Assembly: GCF_001476815.1 (NCBI RefSeq)
Contig: NZ_LDSL01000038.1
Location: forward strand, 1 to 64,000
DNA: 64,000 bases
Reading direction: 5' to 3'
Source of the DNA: Pseudacidovorax intermedius
Lineage (GTDB): Bacteria; Pseudomonadota; Gammaproteobacteria; Burkholderiales; Burkholderiaceae_C
Within the stretch, counting starts at the first letter, position 1. Every line of letters begins with the position of its first letter. Made by a program: the position numbers and the translations under genes. The notes beneath the pieces were generated by a model, which was given only the letters and a program-made list of their open reading frames with translations, was not told the DNA's origin and did no database searches. Positions 53,341 to 61,635 of the stretch are shown in pieces.

Positions 53341-54456
53341 ATGCTCACTTCGCAGGACGACCTGCCAGGCCACCAGACGCCGGCCCCCTTCGCCCAGGCG
53401 GGCCAGGGCGATCCCCGCTTCACCGAACGCTGGTGGTACACGGCCCATCCGCTGGACGGACGGCCGCTGATCCTGGACGTGGGCTTCGGCTACTACCCCA
53501 ACCGCGGCGTCATGGATGCGTTTGCCGGCGTGACGGTCGGGCGCACGCAGCACAACTTCCGTGCCTCGCGCCAACTCGGCGACCGTCCGCTGGACCTGGA
53601 GGTCGGGCCGCTGCGGCTGCAGATCGTCGAAGGCCATCGGCTGCATCGGCTCACGCTCCGCGACAACGCCTCGGGCATCGCCTTCGAACTGGACTTCGAG
53701 GCCTGCTTTCCCGCCGCCCAGGAGAAGCAGAGCCGGCGCGAGCGCGACGGCGTGGTCGACGAAGACCTGGCGCGCGTCGCCCAGTTCGGCCGCTGGCAGG
53801 GCTGGCTGCAGGTGGCCGGCGAGCGGCATGCAGTGAGCGCTTCCGACTGGTGGGGCCAGCGTGACCGGTCCTGGGGTGTCCGGTCCGAGATGCGTACCGA
53901 CTGGGCCGTGCCGCCCATGCAGACGCACAAGCAGTTCTTCTGGACCTGGTCGATGTTTCAGACGCCCTCGGTCGGCGTCTCGCTGTTCCTCAAGGAGCGC
54001 GAGGCGGACAGGCCCTATTACCTGTCGGGCGCCGAGTTCCAACGCGACGCCCACGGGCGGGTGCGCAAGCGCGAGGTGCGCGAGCTGGCGCATGCGCTGG
54101 AGTGGGCCGACGACCCGCTCGGCCAGACGCTGACGGCCGGCGAGTTCATCCTGCGCTTCGACGAGGGCCCGGCGCGCGTGCTGCGCGTGGAGGCGCTGCC
54201 GGCGCGGTACTACCTCAAGGGGGGCCTCTACGGCGGCTGGGGCGGCTGGAACCACGGCGACGACCGCGGCGCCTATGCCGAGGCCCACGACCGCTGGAAT
54301 CTGGACGACCCGCTCACGCGCGAGCGTGCCCGCACCCTCGGCGACCACGTCATGCGTGTGCACACAGAGGGCGAACAGGGCATCGGGATCAGCGAATACG
54401 GCGTGGCCACTGGCTACGGCCGCTATCCGCTGCCGCAGAAGCATCCGGCGCTGTAG
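53341..54456 (+). CDS. Lipocalin-like (CrtC/AttH-type, DUF7064/7065-like) protein, triad copy 3
   Basis: A 371-residue homologue of the 14709 product throughout. Shared landmarks are DDLPGHQTPAPF/DDFFGHQTAAPL at the start, FTERWWYT, WGQRDRSWGVR, YYLKGGLYGGWGGWNHGDDRG and a YGVATGYGRY end. There is no signal peptide. Because it is always next to the kinase pair, it may bind or modify the same hydrophobic substrate. Activity is unknown. Confidence 0.65.
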   Translation: MLTSQDDLPGHQTPAPFAQAGQGDPRFTERWWYTAHPLDGRPLILDVGFGYYPNRGVMDAFAGVTVGRTQHNFRASRQLGDRPLDLEVGPLRLQIVEGHRLHRLTLRDNASGIAFELDFEACFPAAQEKQSRRERDGVVDEDLARVAQFGRWQGWLQVAGERHAVSASDWWGQRDRSWGVRSEMRTDWAVPPMQTHKQFFWTWSMFQTPSVGVSLFLKEREADRPYYLSGAEFQRDAHGRVRKREVRELAHALEWADDPLGQTLTAGEFILRFDEGPARVLRVEALPARYYLKGGLYGGWGGWNHGDDRGAYAEAHDRWNLDDPLTRERARTLGDHVMRVHTEGEQGIGISEYGVATGYGRYPLPQKHPAL

Positions 54457-54476
54457 CTGCGCCAGGGAAACCCGCC

Positions 54477-56030
54477 ATGCAACTCACGCAGGCACTGACC
54501 CGCGCGGTGCAGATCCGCCACCGCCACACGGCCACGCTCTACAACGACCGCTCGCGCACCTGGGCCGAAGTGGGCGAACGCGTGCCGCGGCTTGCGGCCG
54601 GGCTTCGCGCGATGGGGCTGAAGGCCGGGGAGCGCCTGGCCGTGCTGGCCCTCAACAGCGACAACTACATCGAGCTCCTGTTCGCCGCCGCCTGGGCCGA
54701 CCTGGTGCTGGTGCCGCTCAACACCCGCTGGGCGGTGCCCGAGAACATCTACAGCCTGCGGGACGCGGAATGCGCGGGCCTGGTGCTGGACGACGCCTTC
54801 GCGGAGCAGGCGCCGGCCCTGCTGGACGGCCACGCCATGGCGCATGTGGTGCATATGGGCGATGCGCCCACGCCCGCCGGCATGACCGGCTCCGAAGCCC
54901 TGATCGCGCGCTCGGCGCCCATGCCCGACGCCTGCGGCCGCGACGATGCGCTGTGCGGCATCTACTACACGGGCGGCACCACCGGCAGCCCCAAGGGCGT
55001 GATGCTGTCGCATCGCAACTTCGTCGCCGCCTCCATCAACTGGATCGCCACGCTGCACTTCACCGACCAGACCCGCTACCTGCATTCGGCCGGGCTGTTC
55101 CACCTGGCCGGCGCGTCGCCGGCCTTCGCCCTCACCATGGCCGGTGGCACGCATGTGTGCCTGCCCAAGTTCGATGCCCTGCTGGCCTTCCAGGCCATCG
55201 AGCGCCACCGGGTCAACTACGTGCTGTTCGTGCCGACCATGATCAACATGATGCTGAACCACCCGGACTTCGAGCGCCACGACCTCAGCAGCGTGCGCTA
55301 CTGCGAATATGGCGCCTCGCCCATTCCCGACGCGGTGCTGGCCGCCGCCATCGAGAAGCTGCCGGGCTGGGAGTTCATCCAGGGCTATGGCATGACCGAG
55401 ACGGCCGCGTTGACGGTGAGCCTGCCCTGGCGCTTTCACTTCGACGGGGAGCACGGCCCTCACAAGCGTAAGGCAGCGGGCCGCGCGTCGTATGGTGTCG
55501 ATGTGCGCATCGTGGATGCCGAGGGTCAGGAAGTGCCGCGCGGCATGCCGGGCGAGATCGCGGTGCGCGGCGCACAGGTCATGCTGGGCTACTGGAAGCG
55601 TCCCGAGGACACGGCGGCCGTGCTGCGCGACGGCTGGATGCACACCGGGGACGGCGCCTGGATGGACGAGGCCGGCTTCATCTACATCGTCGATCGCGTC
55701 AAGGACATGATCATCAGCGGGGGCGAGAACATCTACTCGCGCGAGGTGGAGAACGCCGTGCATGCGCACCCGGCCGTGCGCGAATGCGCGGTGATCGGCA
55801 TCCCCGACGAGAAGTGGGGCGAGGCGGTGCTGGCCGTGGTGGCGCTCAAGGCCGGCCATGCCGTGACCGAGCAGGAACTGATCGCGCACTGCCGCATGCT
55901 GATCGCCAGCTACAAATGCCCGCGTCGCGTGGCGTTCTGCGAGGCGCTGCCGCTTTCCGGTGCCGGAAAGATCATGAAGAACGTGCTGCGCGCGCCCTAC
56001 TGGGAGGGAAAGAAGCGCGCGGTCAACTGA
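54477..56030 (+). CDS. AMP-forming acyl-CoA ligase, medium-chain/aryl type
   Basis: A 517-residue acyl-CoA synthetase. The P-loop-like motif is YYTGGTTGSPKGVMLSH; other motifs are GYGMTETAALTV, DRVKDMIISGGENIYSREVE, and the catalytic Lys in PLSGAGKIMKNVLR. It is about 100 residues shorter than the two ABC-module ligases and of a different subfamily (fatty/aromatic acid ligases). As last gene of the TRAP operon it probably activates the acid brought in by that transporter. Its 3' end overlaps the convergent TetR gene by 8 bp. Confidence 0.92.
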   Translation: MQLTQALTRAVQIRHRHTATLYNDRSRTWAEVGERVPRLAAGLRAMGLKAGERLAVLALNSDNYIELLFAAAWADLVLVPLNTRWAVPENIYSLRDAECAGLVLDDAFAEQAPALLDGHAMAHVVHMGDAPTPAGMTGSEALIARSAPMPDACGRDDALCGIYYTGGTTGSPKGVMLSHRNFVAASINWIATLHFTDQTRYLHSAGLFHLAGASPAFALTMAGGTHVCLPKFDALLAFQAIERHRVNYVLFVPTMINMMLNHPDFERHDLSSVRYCEYGASPIPDAVLAAAIEKLPGWEFIQGYGMTETAALTVSLPWRFHFDGEHGPHKRKAAGRASYGVDVRIVDAEGQEVPRGMPGEIAVRGAQVMLGYWKRPEDTAAVLRDGWMHTGDGAWMDEAGFIYIVDRVKDMIISGGENIYSREVENAVHAHPAVRECAVIGIPDEKWGEAVLAVVALKAGHAVTEQELIAHCRMLIASYKCPRRVAFCEALPLSGAGKIMKNVLRAPYWEGKKRAVN

Positions 56031-56640
56031 GCGGCCGGCCTTCGGCATCGAGTTGAACGAAGCCCGCCGTCCACAGCGCCGAGACGCGGGCGGCCAGCTC
56101 GCGCGGCGGGATCTGGCCGCTCTTGCGATACCAGGTGAAGGTCCAGATCATCATGCCGAAGAGCAGCAGCGAATAGGGCTTGCGCGCCTTGGGGTCGCGC
56201 ATGACGGTGGGGTTCATCTCGCCGAGCAGCTGTTCCAGCAGGTCGGCCAGCTCCACTTCCATGACGCGAATCTGCTCGCGCTCGGCGCGCGGCAGGAACT
56301 TGAGGTCGGCCATCAGGATGAGGTGCTCGCTGCGCGAGCGGGCCGCGCCCTGCACGAAGCTGTCGATGAAGCGCGCGAAGCGTTCCTCTGCCGGCAGCGG
56401 CAGGGCCACGATGGCCCGCAACTCGGCCGTCTGCTGCGCGATGTGCTCATGCACGACGGCGAAGAGCAGGTCCTCCTTGCTGGGGAAGTAGTGGTAGAGG
56501 TGGGACTTGGAGGCATTGCAGGCCTTCGCCACATCCATCATCGTGGCCTGGTCGAAGCCCTTGCGCGCGATCAGGGCCGCCGCCTTCTCCAGGATGGCGC
56601 GCTTCTTGTCCTCGTAGTCGTCTGCACGGGTGCGTGTCAC
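56023..56640 (-). CDS. TetR-family transcriptional repressor
   Basis: A 205-residue one-component regulator. The N-terminal HTH (about 12-60) reads RAILEKAAALIARKGFDQATMMDVA...SKSHLYHYFPSKEDLL, and a helical ligand-binding domain follows. The start is GTG 56640. The divergent region to the ferredoxin-reductase gene holds TAGACCG-N6-CGGACTA, the same palindrome that covers other promoters of the cluster. Autorepression and control of the oxygenase, TRAP, quinone-reductase and ABC-2 promoters is the natural reading, with a CoA ester or the substrate as inducer. This link is inferred from motif sharing, not shown. Confidence 0.9.
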   Translation of the reverse strand: MTRTRADDYEDKKRAILEKAAALIARKGFDQATMMDVAKACNASKSHLYHYFPSKEDLLFAVVHEHIAQQTAELRAIVALPLPAEERFARFIDSFVQGAARSRSEHLILMADLKFLPRAEREQIRVMEVELADLLEQLLGEMNPTVMRDPKARKPYSLLLFGMMIWTFTWYRKSGQIPPRELAARVSALWTAGFVQLDAEGRPLS

Positions 56641-56692
56641 GTTGCGTGTCCTTCGCCGGTTGTCTTGCCACTTGTTGACCCAGTCGATATAT

Positions 56693-56716
56693 TAGACCGA
56701 CCGGACGGACTATAAG
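56693..56716. promoter_or_regulatory. TetR-type operator in the tetR/ferredoxin-reductase divergent region
   Basis: TAGACCG-ACCGGA-CGGACTA (56693-56712) is an inverted repeat with one mismatch between arms. It overlaps a rightward -10 TATAAG (56711-56716), and TAATAT-like sequence lies on the leftward side. It probably represses both genes. Confidence 0.7.
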
Positions 56717-56742
56717 GCGCCCGCTTCGAGGCGGCACACAGG

Positions 56743-58005
56743 ATGAACATGGAGACAGTACAGCAAGCGCACTGGGACCTGATCGTGATCGGTGCCGGCC
56801 ATGCCGGCAGCGAGCTGGCCGTGACCACGCGCCAGGCGGGCTGGGCGGGCAGCATCCTGCTGCTCGGTGACGAGCCGGGACTGCCCTACCACCGGCCACC
56901 GCTTTCCAAGGCGTACCTCAGTGGCGAGATGGACGCCGGCGCCCTGGCGCTGCGCCCCGAGGCCGCCTACGAACGCGCAGGCGTGGTGCGCCGCAGCGGC
57001 GTGCGCGTCGCTGCCATAGACCGGGTCCGGCACGAACTGGTGCTGGCCGGCAGCGGCGAACGGCTGCGCTACGGCAAGCTGGCCCTGTGCACCGGTGGCC
57101 GGCCACGGCCGTACCGCTGCGAGGGGATCGATCCGGACGCTCCGCCGTCCAACCTGCTGTACCTGCGTACCGCTGCCGACGCAGACCGGCTTCGCGCCTT
57201 CGTCAAGCCCGGCGCACGGATTGCGGTGCTGGGCGGCGGCTATGTGGGCCTGGAAGTGGCGGCCTCGGCCGCCAAGGCCGGCATGCAGGTGACGGTGCTC
57301 GAAGCGCAGCCGCGCGTGCTGGCGCGCGTGGCCGGTCCTCGGCTGTCGCAGTTCTACGAGGACGAGCATCGACGCCACGGGGTGGACATCCGCACGGGCA
57401 TGCAGGTGCTGGCGGTGCAGTGCGTGGACGGCGTCATCACCGCGCTCGATGGCACGAACGGCGAGCGCATCGAGGCCGACGTGGTCGTGGCCGGCATCGG
57501 CATGGAGCCCGAGGTGAGCCTGGCCATCGAGGCCGGCCTGGGCGGCGTCGATGGCATTCCGGTGGACACGCACGGCCAGACGGCTGACCCGGACGTGTTC
57601 GCCGCAGGCGACTGCACGCGGCACGTGCATCCGGCCTACGAGCGGGATGTGCGCATCGAGTCGGTGCCCAACGCGCTGGAGCAGGCCCGCGCGGTCGCCG
57701 GCTGGCTGGGCGGCAAGCCCAAGCCGTACACGGCGATTCCGTGGTTCTGGTCCGACCAGTACGACCTCAAGCTGCAGATGGCCGGCCTCCCGCAGGGGCA
57801 TGACCAGTGCGTGCTGCGCGGCGATCCCGCAACACGCAGCTTTTGCGCGTTCTACCTGAAGGGCGGCCAGCTGCTGGCGATCGACGCTGTGAACCGGCCC
57901 GGCGACTTCATGCTCGTGCGCCGCGCCATGGCCCAGCCGCTGCATGTGGATGCGGCCCGCCTCGCCGACGAGTCGCAACCCCTGAAGGCGCTGCTGCAGG
58001 CTTGA
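56743..58005 (+). CDS. Ferredoxin reductase, FAD/NAD-dependent (rubredoxin/putidaredoxin-reductase type)
   Basis: A 420-residue flavoprotein that takes electrons from NAD(P)H and reduces a [2Fe-2S] ferredoxin. Its motifs are the FAD loop VIGAGHAGSELA near residue 15, PYHRPPLSKAYLSG, the NAD loop VLGGGYVGLEVA near 165 and DVFAAGDCTRHVHP near 285. The C-terminal reductase domain has WFWSDQYDLKLQMAG. It is the only ferredoxin reductase in the window and so probably serves the ferredoxin at 33768 and the Rieske oxygenase 22 kb away, under the same operator type. Confidence 0.92.
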   Translation: MNMETVQQAHWDLIVIGAGHAGSELAVTTRQAGWAGSILLLGDEPGLPYHRPPLSKAYLSGEMDAGALALRPEAAYERAGVVRRSGVRVAAIDRVRHELVLAGSGERLRYGKLALCTGGRPRPYRCEGIDPDAPPSNLLYLRTAADADRLRAFVKPGARIAVLGGGYVGLEVAASAAKAGMQVTVLEAQPRVLARVAGPRLSQFYEDEHRRHGVDIRTGMQVLAVQCVDGVITALDGTNGERIEADVVVAGIGMEPEVSLAIEAGLGGVDGIPVDTHGQTADPDVFAAGDCTRHVHPAYERDVRIESVPNALEQARAVAGWLGGKPKPYTAIPWFWSDQYDLKLQMAGLPQGHDQCVLRGDPATRSFCAFYLKGGQLLAIDAVNRPGDFMLVRRAMAQPLHVDAARLADESQPLKALLQA

Positions 58006-58061
58006 CTTAGGTGTAAGCCCCAAGTGGTGCAGCAGGCCCCCATGCGCAAAATCGCGCCCAA

Positions 58062-58089
58062 TTGATAGTCCGACGAGTCGGTCTAATTA
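58062..58089 (+). promoter_or_regulatory. Promoter with TetR-type operator ahead of uptake module 2
   Basis: -35 TTGATA (58062-58067) and -10 TAATTA (58084-58089) are 16 bp apart. TAGTCCG-ACGAGT-CGGTCTA (58066-58085) covers the spacer. The layout is the same as at 31987. The predicted transcript would start around 58096, after the first ATG of the open frame. Confidence 0.72.
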
Positions 58090-58090
58090 T

Positions 58091-58930
58091 ATGGATCCAG
58101 ATCACAGTAGCCTCATCCCGACAGCCGCAGTGCCGCCCGCACTGGCGATCCGCAGCCTGCAGGTCGTCTACGGCGGCGCCATCGAGGCGGTGCGCGACGT
58201 CTCGCTGGAGGTCCGGGCCGGTCAGATCGTGGCGCTGCTGGGCTCCAACGGTGCCGGCAAGTCCACGGTGCTCAAGGCCGTGTCCGGCGTCCTCGACGCC
58301 GAGGACGGCGAGATCGACAAGGGCACGATCGAGCTGTTCGGCCGGCCGATCAAGCAGGCCGGTGCGCCCGACATCGTGCGCCAGGGCATGGTGCAGGTGC
58401 CCGAGGGACGGCGGCTGTTCGCCACGCTGACGGTGGAAGAGAACCTGATGGCGGGCGCGCACACACGCAGCACCGCTGAGCTGGCCGAGGCGCGCGAGCG
58501 CGTCTTCCGCCTCTTTCCACGACTGGTGGACAAGCGCAGCACCGTGGCCGGCTACCTCTCGGGCGGCGAGCAGCAGATGGTCGCCATCGGCCGCGCCCTC
58601 ATGAGCCGGCCGCGCGTGCTGGCGCTGGACGAGCCTTCGCTCGGGCTGGCGCCGCTGGTGGTGGCCGAGATCTTCGACAGCGTGCAGAAGCTGCGCGCCG
58701 ACGAAGGCGTGACCATCCTGCTGGTGGAGCAGAACGCCAGCCGCGCTCTCGCCATCTGCGACTACGCCTACATCATGGAAAACGGCCGTGTGGTGCTCGA
58801 CGGCACCGGCGAGCAACTGCGCCGCAATGCCGATGTGCGCGAGTTCTACCTGGGCCTGTCCTCCGGATCAGGCCGTACCCACATGAAAGACGTCAAGCAT
58901 TACAAGCGCCGCAAGAGGTGGCTGTCATGA
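58091..58930 (+). CDS. livF: ABC transporter ATP-binding protein, LivF family (uptake module 2)
   Basis: A 279-residue ATPase if read from ATG 58091. That ATG lies directly after the -10 hexamer, so GTG 58130 (giving PPALAIRSLQVVYGG at the N-terminus) may be the true start. Motifs are GSNGAGKST (Walker A), LSGGEQQMVAIGRAL (signature) and VLALDEPSLGLAP (Walker B). The C-terminus is a basic tail HYKRRKRWLS, comparable to the LivF of module 1. The next ATPase gene overlaps its stop. Here livF is first in the operon, unlike module 1. Confidence 0.9.
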   Translation: MDPDHSSLIPTAAVPPALAIRSLQVVYGGAIEAVRDVSLEVRAGQIVALLGSNGAGKSTVLKAVSGVLDAEDGEIDKGTIELFGRPIKQAGAPDIVRQGMVQVPEGRRLFATLTVEENLMAGAHTRSTAELAEARERVFRLFPRLVDKRSTVAGYLSGGEQQMVAIGRALMSRPRVLALDEPSLGLAPLVVAEIFDSVQKLRADEGVTILLVEQNASRALAICDYAYIMENGRVVLDGTGEQLRRNADVREFYLGLSSGSGRTHMKDVKHYKRRKRWLS

Positions 58931-59772
58931 GCGCCCACACGGCCGCGCCCCAGGGCGGTCGCGCCGCAGGCACTTCGGGGGCCGCCGCTGGCCTGGATGT
59001 TCCGGTGCTGGAGGCCCGCAACATCTCCAAGCGCTTCGGCGGCGTCAAGGCCGTGAACGACGTGAGCCTGCGCGTGATGCCCGGCGAGATCGTGAGCCTC
59101 ATCGGCCCCAATGGCGCCGGCAAGACCACCACCTTCAACCTGGTGAGCGGCGTGCTGCCGCCCAGCGCCGGGCAGATCCTGTTCGAGGGCCGTGACACCG
59201 CGGGGCTCAAGTCCTCCGACTTCGCAGCGCTGGGCATCGGCCGCACCTTCCAGAACCTGGCGCTGTTCCGCAACGGGACGGTCGTCGAGAACCTGCTGGT
59301 GGGCCGCCACATCCACTTCCACTACAGCATTCTGGAGTCGCTGCTTTTCTGGGGCCGGCCGCGGCGCGAGGAGATCGCGGCCCGCGAGCGGGTGGAGCAG
59401 ATCATCGAGTTCCTCGAGATCGAGGAGCTGCGCGACAAGCCCGTGTCGCAGCTGGCCTACGGCCAGCAGAAGCGGGTGGAGCTGGGCCGTGCCCTCGCCT
59501 GCGAGCCCAAGCTGCTGCTGCTCGACGAGATCGTGGCCGGCATGAACCGCGAGGAGAAGGAGGACATCGCCCGCTTCACCCTCGACATCCGCGACGAGTT
59601 CGGCATCGCCGTGCTCATGATCGAACACGACATGCAGGTGGTGATGGACCTGTCGGACCGCGTTTATGTGCTCGACTTCGGCGTCCTGATCGCAGAGGGC
59701 ACGCCGCAAGAGATCGCTGCCGATCCGAAGGTGCTCAAGGCCTATCTGGGCGAGGAGGACAGCCATGCTTGA
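58927..59772 (+). CDS. livG: ABC transporter ATP-binding protein, LivG family (uptake module 2)
   Basis: A 281-residue ATPase. Motifs are GPNGAGKTT (Walker A), LAYGQQKRVELGRAL in the signature position and LLLLDEIVAGM (Walker B). The Asp-Glu-Pro of most ABC proteins is DEI here, as often seen in LivG proteins of aromatic-acid transporters. The H-loop is MIEHDMQVV. An Ala/Gly-rich N-terminal extension of about 28 residues precedes the fold. ATG 58927 overlaps the livF stop (ATGA); GTG 58918 is a weaker alternative. Confidence 0.92.
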   Translation: MSAHTAAPQGGRAAGTSGAAAGLDVPVLEARNISKRFGGVKAVNDVSLRVMPGEIVSLIGPNGAGKTTTFNLVSGVLPPSAGQILFEGRDTAGLKSSDFAALGIGRTFQNLALFRNGTVVENLLVGRHIHFHYSILESLLFWGRPRREEIAARERVEQIIEFLEIEELRDKPVSQLAYGQQKRVELGRALACEPKLLLLDEIVAGMNREEKEDIARFTLDIRDEFGIAVLMIEHDMQVVMDLSDRVYVLDFGVLIAEGTPQEIAADPKVLKAYLGEEDSHA

Positions 59773-61624
59773 GCATGCCGCGCTGTTGAACGGAGAGGGC
59801 ACACTGCCGGCACTGCTGCGCCACCGCGCACAGGAGCGGGGCGGGCAGGTTGCGCTGCGCGAGAAGGTGCAGGGCGTCTGGCGGGGCCGCACCTGGGCCG
59901 AGTACTACCGCGACGCGCGGCGCACCGCGCTGGGGTTGATGAAGCTGGGCCTGGAGCGCGGCGACCGCATCGTGATCGCGGCCGAGGACGTGCCCGAGTG
60001 GTTCTATGCCGACCTGGGCGCGCAGATGCTGGGCGTGCAGGTGGTGGGCATCTACCCGACGAACCCCTGGGCCGAGGTGCTCTACATCGCCGGCCATTGC
60101 CAGGCGCGGGTGGCGATCACCGGCGACCAGGAGCAGACGGACAAAGTGCTCGAGGCCCTGCAGCAGGGCAATGGCCTGCCGCATCTGCAGCACATCTTCT
60201 GCGTCGACATGAAGGGCATGCGCCGCTACGAGCCGGGCCGGCCGCATGCCTTCGCGCACCTGATGGCGCTGGGCGACCAACTGGCGCAGGAGGACGCGCT
60301 GGCCGAGCAGCGGCTGGACCGCAGCATCGACAGCCTGGTGCCCGACGACGTGAACATCCTGGTCTACACCTCCGGCACCACCGGCCCGCCGAAGGGCGCG
60401 ATGCTCACGCACCGCAACTTCATCTTCGCGGCGTATTCGTATGCCAGTGCACGCGGCATGGTGAGCCAGCGCTTCGAGTCGGTCTGCTACCTGCCGTTGT
60501 GCCACGTGGCCGAACGTGGCTACTCGACCGTGCTGCACTTGCTGATGGGCGGTTGTGTGAACTTCGCGGAGTCGGTGGATACCGTGTCCGCCAACATCCG
60601 CGAGATCGCCCCGACCTTCTTCCTCGGCGTGCCTCGCATCTGGGAAAAGCTGCAGCAGCACTTCGAGTTCCGCATGAAGGACAGCGGCCGGCTTCAGCGC
60701 TGGCTCTACCGCAAGGGCATGCAGCAGGGCCGCGTGCTGTCGGACCGGCGGGCGGAACACGGGCGACTGGTCCGCCTGGGCGACCGGCTCGCCTTTGGCA
60801 TGTGGTGGCTGCTGCTGTTTCGCAACATGCAGCGGCACATGGGGCTCAACCGGACGCACACGCGCATGTGCGGTGGTGCCTCCGTGTCGCCGGAGACGCT
60901 CAAGTTCTTCGACATCATCGGGCTGCCGGTGGGCCAGGGCTACGGTCTTACCGAGGTGGGCGGGCTGGCTTTCGTCCAACAGCCGGGCCGGCCGTTCGTG
61001 CCCGGCAGCTGCGGCCCGGCCATGCCGGGCGTGCAGTGGCGGCTGGGCAGCGACGGCGAGATCTTCGTGCGCTCGCCCGGCGTGTTCCGCGGCTACCTAT
61101 TCGACGACAAGGGCACCCGCGACATCCTTTCCGAAGACGGCTGGCTCGCCACCGGCGACATCGTGGAGCAGCGCGCCGGCGACGAGATCGCGGTGGTCGA
61201 CCGCAAGAAGGCCATCATCATCACCAGCGGCGGCAAGAACATTGCCCCTTCGGAAATCGAGAACGCGCTCAAGGACAGCCCCTTCGTGCGCGAGGCCATC
61301 GTGGTGGGCGACGGCCGGCACTTCCTGGGCGGGCTGATCCAGATCGACTACGACACGGTGGGCCGCTGGGCCACCGAGCAGGGTCTGCAGTACACCACCT
61401 TCAAGTCGCTCACCCTCATGCAGGAGGTGGTGGCGCTGATCCAGGGCGTGGTCGACGAGGTCAACGCCCGCTTCGCCCGCGTCGAGAACATCCGCAAGTT
61501 CGTGCTGCTGGAAAAGGAGCTCGATCACGACGACGGCGAACTCACGGCCACGCAGAAGGTGCGTCGCGGGCTCATCGACAAGAAGTTCGCGCGAGAGCTG
61601 CAGCTCATCTACGGCAAGTCCTGA
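59765..61624 (+). CDS. Long-chain-type acyl-CoA ligase (uptake module 2)
   Basis: A 619-residue AMP-forming acyl-CoA synthetase of the same type as the 9997 product. Its motifs are YTSGTTGPPKGAMLTHRN, GYGLTEVGGLAFV, DRKKAIIITSGGKNIAPSEIENAL and a C-terminal LTATQKVRRGLIDKKF region with the catalytic Lys. It overlaps livG by 8 bp and lies between the ATPases and permeases of the second ABC transporter, again suggesting import coupled to CoA activation. Confidence 0.92.
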   Translation: MLEHAALLNGEGTLPALLRHRAQERGGQVALREKVQGVWRGRTWAEYYRDARRTALGLMKLGLERGDRIVIAAEDVPEWFYADLGAQMLGVQVVGIYPTNPWAEVLYIAGHCQARVAITGDQEQTDKVLEALQQGNGLPHLQHIFCVDMKGMRRYEPGRPHAFAHLMALGDQLAQEDALAEQRLDRSIDSLVPDDVNILVYTSGTTGPPKGAMLTHRNFIFAAYSYASARGMVSQRFESVCYLPLCHVAERGYSTVLHLLMGGCVNFAESVDTVSANIREIAPTFFLGVPRIWEKLQQHFEFRMKDSGRLQRWLYRKGMQQGRVLSDRRAEHGRLVRLGDRLAFGMWWLLLFRNMQRHMGLNRTHTRMCGGASVSPETLKFFDIIGLPVGQGYGLTEVGGLAFVQQPGRPFVPGSCGPAMPGVQWRLGSDGEIFVRSPGVFRGYLFDDKGTRDILSEDGWLATGDIVEQRAGDEIAVVDRKKAIIITSGGKNIAPSEIENALKDSPFVREAIVVGDGRHFLGGLIQIDYDTVGRWATEQGLQYTTFKSLTLMQEVVALIQGVVDEVNARFARVENIRKFVLLEKELDHDDGELTATQKVRRGLIDKKFARELQLIYGKS

Positions 61625-61635
61625 GGAATCCAACC

